Positions 25,086-33,566 of a stretch of 64,000 nucleotides of DNA are shown here, piece by piece. Each line of letters starts with the position of its first letter. The first letter of the stretch is position 1. The position numbers were made by a program, and so were the translations under genes. The notes under the pieces are model-generated. The model did no database searches. It saw nothing but the letters and a program-made list of their open reading frames with translations, and was not told the DNA's origin. Source of the DNA: UMGS1696 sp964430105 (GTDB taxonomy: Bacteria > Bacillota > Clostridia > Oscillospirales > CAG-272); NCBI GenBank assembly GCA_964430105.1, contig CAYSEF010000004.1, positions 1-64,000 on the forward strand. The letters are read 5' to 3'.

Positions 25086-26993
25086 ATGAAACACGGATTT
25101 ATCAAACTTGCGGCGGCTGTCCCTGAAATAACAGTTGCATCACCAATTAAAAATGCAGAAGCTATATGTGCACTTATTGATAAAGCGTATGAGGCGGGTG
25201 TAGCAGTCTTGACCTTCCCTGAGCTTTCGGTGACAGGTTATACTTGTGGTGATCTTTTCTTTACAGATTCGCTGAACAAAAACACGATTTCAGCACTTGA
25301 TATAATTAAAAACCATACTCTCGGAAAGAAAATGCTGACATTTGTTGGCGCTCCGATAAGATATAACGGAAAGCTGTATAATTGTGCAGTTGCGATGTCT
25401 GACGGTGAAATTCTTGCGGTTGTGCCAAAAACAAACATTCCAAACTATGCTGAATTTTATGAAGTGCGCTGGTTCACTCCGTTTGATAAAAAGGATGTGT
25501 TTACGCTTGAGCTTTGCGGTGATACTGTGATGATATCGGATATCGCATTGTTTGAATGCTCGGAAATGCCGGAGTTGAAGGTTGGATGCGAGATTTGCGA
25601 GGATTTGTGGGTAGCAGATTCACCGTCAAATAAGCTTGCCGAAATGGGTGCAAATGTCATTGTGAATTTGTCTGCCTCTAATGAGGTTGTCGGTAAGGAT
25701 GAATACAGACGAAATTTATTGAAGGTTGCGTCAGGTAAGCTGGTTTCAGCTTATGTTTACGCTGATGCAGGTATGGATGAATCCACAACTGACACAGTTT
25801 TCTCAGGACATTCGATGATTGCATATAACGGTGCAATAATTGCGGAAAATCCTCCGTTTGGCGGAAATGATTTAATAACAGCAGTAGTTGATATTCAGCA
25901 TCTCGAACATGACAGAATGAGAATGAACACATTTACAAGAAAAAATGATGAGGGAACTGTTTGTTATTTCTCACTGGATGAGCGTGAAACTGATATTTCC
26001 GGAATAATTGAACCAAGACCGTTTATTCCAAGTGGCGATTCGGACAAAAAAGCAGTTTGCGGACGAATTCTCGATATTCAGGCGTATGGCTTGGCGAAGC
26101 GTATTAAAGCTGCTCATGCAAAGGGATGTGTTGTTGCATTATCCGGAGGACTTGACTCAACTCTTGCGCTTATCGTAACTGTTCGTGCGATGGATATATT
26201 AAAGCGAGATCACAGTGAAATTACAACGGTAACAATGCCGTGCTTTGGAACGACTAATCGTACAAGATCTAATGCGGAATCACTGGCTCTGGCGTTTGGA
26301 ACGTCTTTTAGATGTATAGATATAAAAGAAGCGGTTGATATTCACTTTAGAGATATCGGCCATGACCCCGAAAATCTTTCTGTAGTCTATGAAAATGCAC
26401 AGGCAAGAGAACGTACACAGATTATCATGGATATTGCCAATGCTGACGGTTCTCTTGTTATCGGAACAGGAGATTTGTCTGAGCTTGCACTTGGTTGGGC
26501 AACGTACAATGGCGACCATATGTCAAACTATGGCGTAAATGGTGGTATTCCAAAAACTCTTGTACGACATATTGTTGCATATTATGCTGATATTTGTGAC
26601 GCTGATGGAAAGCATGAGCTGGCTGAGGTGTTCCGTGATGTACTTGCTACTCCGGTGAGTCCGGAATTACTTCCAGCTAAGGATGGCGAAATCGCACAGA
26701 AAACCGAGGATATCGTAGGCCCGTATGATTTGCATGATTTCTTCCTTTACCATTTTGTGCGCTGGGGAGAAAGTGCCGATAAGATTTTCAGAGAGGCTAA
26801 AGCTACGTTTGCAGGTGAATTTGACGATGAAACTATCAAAAAATGGCTAAATACTTTCATGCGCAGATTCTATATTCAGCAATTTAAGAGAAGTGCTTTG
26901 CCGGATGGTCCGAAGGTAGGTTCAGTTGCACTTTCACCGAGAGGAGATTGGAGAATGCCCTCTGATGCAAGCGGTTGGGAAGAAATAAAATAA
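25086..26993 (+). CDS. nadE: Glutamine-dependent NAD+ synthetase
   Basis: The 635-aa enzyme combines an N-terminal nitrilase-type glutaminase (Glu in FPELSVTGY about residue 44; catalytic Cys in GCEICEDLWV about residue 172) with a C-terminal ATP-pyrophosphatase synthetase domain (ALSGGLDSTLAL about residues 352-363). It makes NAD+ from deamido-NAD+ using ammonia from glutamine. Length and domain order match the long glutamine-using form. It follows trxB by four bases. Confidence 0.96.
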   Translation: MKHGFIKLAAAVPEITVASPIKNAEAICALIDKAYEAGVAVLTFPELSVTGYTCGDLFFTDSLNKNTISALDIIKNHTLGKKMLTFVGAPIRYNGKLYNCAVAMSDGEILAVVPKTNIPNYAEFYEVRWFTPFDKKDVFTLELCGDTVMISDIALFECSEMPELKVGCEICEDLWVADSPSNKLAEMGANVIVNLSASNEVVGKDEYRRNLLKVASGKLVSAYVYADAGMDESTTDTVFSGHSMIAYNGAIIAENPPFGGNDLITAVVDIQHLEHDRMRMNTFTRKNDEGTVCYFSLDERETDISGIIEPRPFIPSGDSDKKAVCGRILDIQAYGLAKRIKAAHAKGCVVALSGGLDSTLALIVTVRAMDILKRDHSEITTVTMPCFGTTNRTRSNAESLALAFGTSFRCIDIKEAVDIHFRDIGHDPENLSVVYENAQARERTQIIMDIANADGSLVIGTGDLSELALGWATYNGDHMSNYGVNGGIPKTLVRHIVAYYADICDADGKHELAEVFRDVLATPVSPELLPAKDGEIAQKTEDIVGPYDLHDFFLYHFVRWGESADKIFREAKATFAGEFDDETIKKWLNTFMRRFYIQQFKRSALPDGPKVGSVALSPRGDWRMPSDASGWEEIK

Positions 26994-27020
26994 ACAATAA
27001 ATACATTATAGGAGAATCAC

Positions 27021-27710
27021 ATGAAACTGGGAATTATTGCCGCTATGAATAAAGAAGCGGAACTTATATTTGCTGCTATGACCGAAGTAAAAAAAGAGGT
27101 GTGTGGCAGTATCGAATTTATGATAGGTAAAATCGGTGCTACCGATGTAATTTGTGCTGTATGCGGAATTGGCAAGGTTTTTGCCGCAATGTGTGCACAA
27201 ACAATGATCGTAAAGTATGCGCCGGATGCTGTTATCAATACAGGAGTTGGCGGAACTCTCACACATAAGCTCACTATTGGTGATGTAGCGATATCTACAG
27301 ATGTAGTTCAGCATGATATGGATACATCCGCACTTGGTGACCCAATCGGACTAATTTCCGGTATAAATGTCGTACATATCGATGCTGACGAAAAGCTTCG
27401 CGAAGCTGTGCAGAAAATTGCCAATGAAGCAGGAATGAATACAGTCTGCGGAACTATCGCATCAGGAGATAAATTTGTTGCAGATGCGAAGTTAAAGGAA
27501 TATATAACTGAAAATTTCGGTGGAATAGCGTGTGAAATGGAGGGCGCAGCTGTAGGTCAGGTATGCTATGTCAATAAAACACCGTTCCTCGTTATCCGTG
27601 CAATTTCAGACGATGCAGACGGAGGAGCTTGCGATGATTATCCTGCATTCGCAAAGAAATCAGCAGAAAACTCAGCGATGATTGTAATTAAATTAGCAGA
27701 AACTTTGTAA
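27021..27710 (+). CDS. mtnN: 5'-methylthioadenosine/S-adenosylhomocysteine nucleosidase
   Basis: The 229-aa protein begins MKLGIIAAMNKEAELI and has INTGVGGTL, CGTIASGDKFV and CEMEGAAVGQVCY, the family's substrate-site segment with Glu (about residues 173-185), plus the catalytic Asp in RAISDDADG. It splits methylthioadenosine and S-adenosylhomocysteine, recycling by-products of SAM use. AGGAG lies seven bases before the ATG. It follows nadE by 27 bases and may be in the same operon. Confidence 0.96.
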   Translation: MKLGIIAAMNKEAELIFAAMTEVKKEVCGSIEFMIGKIGATDVICAVCGIGKVFAAMCAQTMIVKYAPDAVINTGVGGTLTHKLTIGDVAISTDVVQHDMDTSALGDPIGLISGINVVHIDADEKLREAVQKIANEAGMNTVCGTIASGDKFVADAKLKEYITENFGGIACEMEGAAVGQVCYVNKTPFLVIRAISDDADGGACDDYPAFAKKSAENSAMIVIKLAETL

Positions 27711-27767
27711 AAGCGTTGAAATCGTACCTAATACAAAATTCGTATCTACGGGAAAGGAATTGTTCAA

Positions 27768-29624
27768 ATGGAGAAATTCAAACTGTTCACAACATCAGAG
27801 CTGAAACCGTCTGGTTGGCTAAAACGCCAGCTTGAAATTCAAGCGGATGGTCTGTCAGGAAATCTCGATAAGATATGGCCCGACATCCGTGATAGCAAAT
27901 GGATAGGTGGAAACTGCGAGGGCTGGGAGAGAGTACCATATTGGCTCGATGGCTTTATTCCGATGGCGTATATGCTTGAAGATGATGACAAGATTACACG
28001 CGCCAAGAAATACATAGATGCTATAATCGCAGGTCAAAAGGAAGATGGTTGGCTTTGCCCTTGTACAGATGAAGAACGTCCGGGCTATGATATGTGGGCA
28101 TTGTTTCTCATCGATAAGGTGCTAATGCTTTATTACGATTGTTCAGGTGACGAAAGAATTCCCGATATCGTATATAAGAGCCTTAAAAATCTCGATGAAC
28201 ATATTAAAAAATATCCAATATTCTCTTGGGCGCACTCAAGATGGTTTGAATGTTTGATTCCGATATTCCGTATTTATGACATATATAAGGAAGATTGGCT
28301 ACTTGAGCTTGCACGACTTCTGCGTAAACAGGGTATGAATTATGAAGAAATATATTCTGATTGGAAGTATAAGCTTCCCGAAGATAAGTGGCAGTGGGAA
28401 TCACACGTCGTAAATCAGGCTATGGCAATCAAGGAAGGCGGTCTTGCATCTCTGCTTGATTGCGACGAAGCTGACGATTCATTCTCTGAGTTTATGCTTG
28501 AACAGCTATTTACATATCATGGTACAGCTGTTGGACATTTTACAGGAGACGAGTGTTTGTCAGGTCTTGAGCCTATTCACGGAACAGAATTGTGCGGTGT
28601 AACCGAAGCGATGTATTCGTATGAGGTTTTGTATTCGCTCACAGGAAATCCGATTTGGGTAGATCGTCTTGAAAAGCTTGCTTATAATGCTTTGCCTGCA
28701 ACGATAACTCCCGATATGTGGGCACATCAGTATGACCAAATGACAAATCAGATCGCTTGCGTGAGATTTGACGAAAATAAAAAAATATTCCGCACGAATA
28801 ATCATGAATCGCATCTCTACGGACTTGAACCGAATTATGGTTGCTGTACTGCTAACTTTAACCAGGGATGGCCGAAATTCGCCGGTTCTGTTTTCATGAA
28901 GTCAAATGATGGTGTTGTTGTTGCGGCAATCGCACCGTCTGTATTGAATACTGAAATTGGTGGAGCAAATATAAAAATCGAATCAGATACTTTATATCCG
29001 TTCGGTGACAGAGTTAATTATATAGTTACAGCTGAAAAAGAAACCGAATTTGCACTTACCTTGCGTATTCCGTCATGTGTAAAATCTGCTGCTATTGATG
29101 GCGAAGAAGTTGAAGCAGGTACTCTCGTTACGATAAAACGCAAATGGAGCGGTACTTCGATAATTACAGTGAAATTTGTGTACGAAACAAAATTTATCGA
29201 GCGTCCTACAGGTCTGTTCTCACTTGAACGTGGCCCACTTGTTTATGCTTTGCAGATAGGCGAGGAATGGACAAAATATGAATACGAGAGAGATGGAGTC
29301 GTTCGTAAATTCCCATATTGCGATTATGAGGTTCGTCCGACTACAGAATGGCAGTATGCTGTAGAAGGCAATGCTGATGAAATAGTTGTGAACGAAACAG
29401 GCGTTGTAGGAGAATTGCCTTTCGCACCTGAGAGTGCACCGATAACGCTTGATGTACCCGTTTATCGTATCAACTGGGGCTATGAGCCGGGATATAAAAT
29501 GCTTGCCGGCAGACGTCCGCTGTCAAAAATGCCAATTTCACCCAAGCATAACGTAAAGTTTATTCCATATGGATGCACAAATATCAGACTTACTGAGCTT
29601 CCAAAGGTTGAAATAACTGAATAA
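27768..29624 (+). CDS. DUF1680 / GH127-like glycoside hydrolase
   Basis: The 618-aa protein has the (alpha/alpha)6-barrel and beta-sandwich layout of the DUF1680 family, with GHFTGDECLSGLEPIHGTELC (split: GDECLSGLEP, HGTELCGVTE) around residue 260 and NYGCCTANFNQGWPKF around residue 360, the Cys-rich active-site segment of GH127 beta-L-arabinofuranosidases. No signal peptide is seen, so it would act on imported oligosaccharides. DUF1680 includes several GH families (GH127, GH146), so the sugar is uncertain. It is 57 bases after mtnN; RBS GGAAAGGAA. Confidence 0.85.
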   Translation: MEKFKLFTTSELKPSGWLKRQLEIQADGLSGNLDKIWPDIRDSKWIGGNCEGWERVPYWLDGFIPMAYMLEDDDKITRAKKYIDAIIAGQKEDGWLCPCTDEERPGYDMWALFLIDKVLMLYYDCSGDERIPDIVYKSLKNLDEHIKKYPIFSWAHSRWFECLIPIFRIYDIYKEDWLLELARLLRKQGMNYEEIYSDWKYKLPEDKWQWESHVVNQAMAIKEGGLASLLDCDEADDSFSEFMLEQLFTYHGTAVGHFTGDECLSGLEPIHGTELCGVTEAMYSYEVLYSLTGNPIWVDRLEKLAYNALPATITPDMWAHQYDQMTNQIACVRFDENKKIFRTNNHESHLYGLEPNYGCCTANFNQGWPKFAGSVFMKSNDGVVVAAIAPSVLNTEIGGANIKIESDTLYPFGDRVNYIVTAEKETEFALTLRIPSCVKSAAIDGEEVEAGTLVTIKRKWSGTSIITVKFVYETKFIERPTGLFSLERGPLVYALQIGEEWTKYEYERDGVVRKFPYCDYEVRPTTEWQYAVEGNADEIVVNETGVVGELPFAPESAPITLDVPVYRINWGYEPGYKMLAGRRPLSKMPISPKHNVKFIPYGCTNIRLTELPKVEITE

Positions 29625-29629
29625 AAAAA

Positions 29630-29676
29630 GGACTGTAGCGTTTCGGGAATTTTCAAATGCTACAGTCCCATTTTTA
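29630..29676. terminator. Terminator between GH127-like gene and alpha/beta hydrolase gene
   Basis: GGACTGTAGC (29630-29639) pairs perfectly with GCTACAGTCC (29659-29668); the loop GTTTCGGGAATTTTC resembles two other terminators in the window. T run right, A run left. Confidence 0.9.
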
Positions 29677-29694
29677 TAACCGAAAAATAGCTGA

Positions 29695-30729
29695 TCAAAC
29701 GCTTTCTTCGTGTGTTTTATCGATATTATCGCTTACAGAGGCAAGATTTTCCTCACAAAATTTCAATAGATCAGAAATCGGCACATCTTTTCCAAAATCA
29801 AAGTATATCTCGTGTCGCATATCGTGGTACATTGTGGTTTTTACGTTTGTAAATCCTATGTCCGTGAAGAATTTTGCGTCCCATAATATCGCTTTGTCAC
29901 CACCTGCTATCGGATCAAATTCTCCTGCGGTAATGAGTATCGGAAGATTTGGACATTCCATATCCCAACTTGAAGGACGGTATGTATCACGCACAAGCCG
30001 CAGCAGATTTTCGTATGCGTTCAAGGTCTTTTGATGATTGCATATAGGATCACTGGCGAAGCTTACACGATTATCGATATCATTTGAAAGCCATAGAAAT
30101 TGCCCGTCAGAATCAGGTTCTTTGCGAAAATGACGGTTGTATCGATTGAATGCGTATTTGTTAAGTAGCTTTGGCTTCCAGTCCTCACCGCCAATCAATG
30201 ACAGAATATTTAAGCCAAGAAGTCCGACTGATACAAAGATTTCTCTATGTGGAAGTCCGCTCAAAATAACGCCGGAAAGATTTTTTGCACGTCTTGAGGT
30301 GTATATTGAAGCTATCAGCGCACCCATCGAAAAGCCCATAAGATAACGTGGCAGAGATAAAGCAGAGCTGATTTCAACATTGTCGAGAAGCTCAAAATTT
30401 TCAGGCTTACTTGCTATAGAGGCGTATACAATATCGATGTCATCGCATAAAATATTATAGCTGTAGCCAAAATCGCCAAAATATCCAAGCTCTTCACGAG
30501 ATTTCACAGTGTTTCCATGTCCACGAAGATCGTGAATCAGTGCAATTCCACCGAAGCTTGTGATTTTTTCAAGTAAATTGAGATATCTTTCCTTGCGCTC
30601 CGATATTCCGTGAATGATTTGAATGACAAATTTTGGTTCAGTTTCGGGGCGAGCGCAAAGAACAGACAGTGCGACGGGTTCACTTTTGGGAGAGCTTTGT
30701 CTTTTAATAAAATATTCGTGTAAAATCAT
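29695..30729 (-). CDS. Alpha/beta hydrolase, monoacylglycerol-lipase/lysophospholipase type
   Basis: The 344-aa protein has QIIHGISERKERYLNL, HDLRGHGNT (about residues 63-71), the nucleophile elbow GFSMGALIAS (about 134-143, Ser in the middle) and, near the end, a catalytic Asp in GEFDPIAGG and His in YHDMRHEIY. This is the Hydrolase_4 (serine aminopeptidase S33/PldB) pattern. No signal peptide; it probably hydrolyses acyl esters in the cytosol. AAGGAAA precedes the ATG. Transcribed alone. Confidence 0.85.
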   Translation of the reverse strand: MILHEYFIKRQSSPKSEPVALSVLCARPETEPKFVIQIIHGISERKERYLNLLEKITSFGGIALIHDLRGHGNTVKSREELGYFGDFGYSYNILCDDIDIVYASIASKPENFELLDNVEISSALSLPRYLMGFSMGALIASIYTSRRAKNLSGVILSGLPHREIFVSVGLLGLNILSLIGGEDWKPKLLNKYAFNRYNRHFRKEPDSDGQFLWLSNDIDNRVSFASDPICNHQKTLNAYENLLRLVRDTYRPSSWDMECPNLPILITAGEFDPIAGGDKAILWDAKFFTDIGFTNVKTTMYHDMRHEIYFDFGKDVPISDLLKFCEENLASVSDNIDKTHEESV

Positions 30730-30895
30730 GCTGGATTTCCTTATATTAACATTTTTGATTGAGAGTATCTACGTTCATCACACCTTCATGATACCACAAA
30801 ATACCTTGATTTGCAAGCATAACCGATCATTTGAGCGTGTTTACAGATTTTTAAGCAAACGTCAAAAAAATGTATTGAAATAAGTTTGGAATATC

Positions 30896-30924
30896 TTGAC
30901 ATTGCAGAATTTGTGGTGTATAAT
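30896..30924 (+). promoter_or_regulatory. Promoter of the secreted-protein gene
   Basis: Perfect TTGACA (30896-30901), 17 bases, TATAAT (30919-30924), suggesting strong expression. Confidence 0.9.
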
Positions 30925-30965
30925 GACGATGTATAAGAGTATTTATCCAAAAAGGGAGGCTGAAT

Positions 30966-32312
30966 ATGAAAGCTAATTTGAAGAAGATTTCTGTTCTTCT
31001 TGCGGCTCTTACAGTTGCGTCTGCTATGACAACAGCTGTTTCCGCAGGTGGCATTGCTATTTTTAAGGATGATAGAGGAAATAGTGCTAAGGGTATTTGC
31101 GCTGTTTGCGGTTCTGTTATAGACAAGTGCGAAGACACTGAAAAGGCTGAAAAAACACCGGCTGAAAAGAAGGTTTTCGCAACAAGCAAGACAAACGGAA
31201 ATGTTTCCGAGTTTATTTGGAACGACGGAAGCACAAAAATCGTTTCCTCTGCTGAAGCTAACAGAAAGCCTGAGATTAATAAGAAACCCGATTTTAAGAA
31301 GCCTGTAAACCAATATCATGGATATGATATTATTGGCGGTAAGTATTATACTACAGAAAATGTTAAGAAAGAGCTTGCAAAATATTTCGATGAGAATTCT
31401 TATGATCTTTATTTCCAAAAGGGAAATGAAAGAACCTTCTGCAATGGTGCTTACTACTATTCAACTGACACAGATGTAGTATACTATAATTATAAGACCG
31501 GAAAGCTTGTTGCAAATTCGGTTGGCTCCGCTGAGGTTTATGTATACACAACCGGCGGTATTCCGTTCTTCCGTATCGATGTAACCGTTGACAATAAGAT
31601 ATATGCGAAGAATAAGCCTGTACTCGAAGTTATCCCCGAGGACTGGAATCTTTCAGTTGGAGATAAGACTACATTCAAGGTTACAGCTTCCGATGGAAAG
31701 ACTTACGATGATATCGTGCTGACTATCAAGGAAGGCGCAGATAATGCAAAGCTCGGTGCACAGTCCGGAATTCTCACAGCTGAGGCAAACGGCCCTGTTG
31801 TAGTTCAGGCATACAGTAAGTCAAACAGCGATATTTACGGTGATGCTCTCATTTATATCGGAAACTATACCGGTGCTGTTACAGATGGCGGATGGAAAAT
31901 TTTTGATGGTGGTATCAAGGTTGATAGTTGGAAATACGATATTTTCGATTATGAACGTCCGTGTCATGTAAATGGCTGGATAAAGGATGCAGAAGGAATT
32001 TTCGTTCCTGTTATAAAGTTTGAAGATGCAACTGTATATGATAAAAATGGTTCCTACGAAACAACTATAGTAACCGGTGGCTCAGTTTCTATCGCTGATC
32101 TTCTCAAGGATGCGTATGGTGATAAGGATGCTGTTGCTGCAATCATTAAGAAGTACAATCTTAGCAAGTACGGTATCAAGACAGAAAAGGATTGCTACAA
32201 CTACATCGATTATCTTGACTATATTGTAAAGAAAAATGACTACAAGATTTACGCTGATATCGATATGAAGGATATCATTCTCGGACAGCTTATAAAGGAT
32301 CTTATCGGTTAA
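30966..32312 (+). CDS. Secreted protein of unknown function
   Basis: The 448-aa protein has a clear signal peptide (MKANLKKISVLLAALTVASA, cleavage likely after AVSA about residue 27). A short CAVCGSVIDKC cysteine cluster lies near residue 45. The middle (about 205-300) looks beta-rich, with VTVDNKIYA, LSVGDKTTFKVTASDG and VVVQAYSKSNSDIYGDA, like a bacterial Ig-like (Big_2) domain. No LPxTG or SLH anchor is seen. A perfect promoter and GGGAGG RBS predict high expression. I do not recognise the family. Confidence 0.75.
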   Translation: MKANLKKISVLLAALTVASAMTTAVSAGGIAIFKDDRGNSAKGICAVCGSVIDKCEDTEKAEKTPAEKKVFATSKTNGNVSEFIWNDGSTKIVSSAEANRKPEINKKPDFKKPVNQYHGYDIIGGKYYTTENVKKELAKYFDENSYDLYFQKGNERTFCNGAYYYSTDTDVVYYNYKTGKLVANSVGSAEVYVYTTGGIPFFRIDVTVDNKIYAKNKPVLEVIPEDWNLSVGDKTTFKVTASDGKTYDDIVLTIKEGADNAKLGAQSGILTAEANGPVVVQAYSKSNSDIYGDALIYIGNYTGAVTDGGWKIFDGGIKVDSWKYDIFDYERPCHVNGWIKDAEGIFVPVIKFEDATVYDKNGSYETTIVTGGSVSIADLLKDAYGDKDAVAAIIKKYNLSKYGIKTEKDCYNYIDYLDYIVKKNDYKIYADIDMKDIILGQLIKDLIG

Positions 32313-32325
32313 TTTTTGGTTATTA

Positions 32326-32375
32326 AAAAGCGTATATCCGTTGATAAATGAAAATCACGGATATACGCTTTTTTT
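32326..32375. terminator. Bidirectional terminator between secreted protein and coaD
   Basis: AAAAGCGTATATCCG (32326-32340) pairs perfectly with CGGATATACGCTTTT (32358-32372), followed by Ts. The coaD stop codon overlaps the T run. Confidence 0.92.
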
Positions 32376-32865
32376 ATTTTTTGTTATAGATTTCTTTTAT
32401 CAGATCACGGCAAGCATCCGGAACAGCATCACCAAGTTCGCAGTTGTATTTCAGCAAGTCACGGACATAGGTAGAGCTTATTGCGGAAGTTTCGGGCGAT
32501 GTAGGAAGAATTATCGTTTCAAGCTCGGGATCGAACCGCTTCATTATGAGTGCGATATGCGTTTCGTAATCAAAATCTGTAGCTGATCTTGCGCCACGGA
32601 CGATAAATTTTGCACCAAGCTCGTGTGCAATATCTACAGTCAAACCGCCATAGAGAACTGCCGATACGTTGTCGCAGGGGAGAGCTTCGATGGTTTTTTG
32701 TACGAATGTAAGTCGATCTGTCGGATGGAATGCTCCGTTAGCTTTTTCGGTATTTGCGACTATTACAACGTAAACCTTGTCAAAAATTTTTGCGGCTCGT
32801 GTTATGAGATCGGCATGACCTGATGTTATGGGGTCAAAGCTGCCTGTGATGATAGCGGTGCGCAT
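32374..32865 (-). CDS. coaD: Phosphopantetheine adenylyltransferase
   Basis: The 163-aa protein begins MRTAIITGSFDPITSGH with the nucleotidyltransferase TSGH motif, and ends with the ISSTYVRDLL motif. It transfers AMP to 4'-phosphopantetheine, the penultimate step of coenzyme A synthesis. Its start lies two bases after the rsmD stop; the rsmD-coaD pair is classic in Firmicutes. Confidence 0.97.
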   Translation of the reverse strand: MRTAIITGSFDPITSGHADLITRAAKIFDKVYVVIVANTEKANGAFHPTDRLTFVQKTIEALPCDNVSAVLYGGLTVDIAHELGAKFIVRGARSATDFDYETHIALIMKRFDPELETIILPTSPETSAISSTYVRDLLKYNCELGDAVPDACRDLIKEIYNKK

Positions 32866-32867
32866 AG

Positions 32868-33503
32868 TTACTCTTCCTCAGATTTTGCAGGGGTGAGAAG
32901 CGTTATTCTTGTTCTGCCGTAGAGATTTGATTTTACAACTTCGTAACGCTTTGCAAGCTCCTCATCATCACCAAAAACGTCTTTCATTACATATTTGGAA
33001 TTGATTTCGGGGTCTTTGCGTACTCTTGAAGCCTTTATCGGGATATCACAGTTGGTTTCACATACGATATAAGCACCTTTTGCGCAGAGATTACCTTTGT
33101 CTATAAGCTTGAGCGCATTAGGAAGCATTTCTGTATTGTAAGGAGGATCCAAGAATATGATATCGAAGGTCTTGCGATTAGCTGCACCACGAATAAATGT
33201 AGTATAATCTGTGGGGGTTACACGGCATTTTTCAAACAGGTGAGTCTTTTTTGCGTTTTCGATAATTATATTAACAGCGTCATGAGATTGATCGATAATA
33301 GTAGCATGAGCTGCACCTCGTGAAAGAGCTTCAAGAGCAAGCTGACCGCTTCCACCGAACAGATCGAGTACGGTTCTTCCTTCGATATCGAACTGTATCA
33401 TTGAAAACAGAGCTTCCTTAACGCGGTCTGAGGTGGGGCGTGTAACTTCCCCTTCGAGTGCGGCAAGAGTAGTTCCGCGTGCGGTTCCGGTTATGATTCT
33501 CAT
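32868..33503 (-). CDS. rsmD: 16S rRNA (guanine(966)-N2)-methyltransferase
   Basis: The 211-aa protein begins MRIITGTARGTTLAAL and has the SAM-binding VLDLFGGSGQLALEAL (about residues 43-58) and the catalytic DPPY in IIFLDPPYNTE (about 116-126). It methylates G966 of 16S rRNA during 30S assembly. It lies 63 bases after uvrC and two bases before coaD, so uvrC-rsmD-coaD likely form one transcript. Confidence 0.96.
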   Translation of the reverse strand: MRIITGTARGTTLAALEGEVTRPTSDRVKEALFSMIQFDIEGRTVLDLFGGSGQLALEALSRGAAHATIIDQSHDAVNIIIENAKKTHLFEKCRVTPTDYTTFIRGAANRKTFDIIFLDPPYNTEMLPNALKLIDKGNLCAKGAYIVCETNCDIPIKASRVRKDPEINSKYVMKDVFGDDEELAKRYEVVKSNLYGRTRITLLTPAKSEEE

Positions 33504-33566
33504 GTGTTTAGAATTCCTTTCGGGAAAATTTGGATTTAGACTGGTGCTGACAAAAAAAGTACAGCA

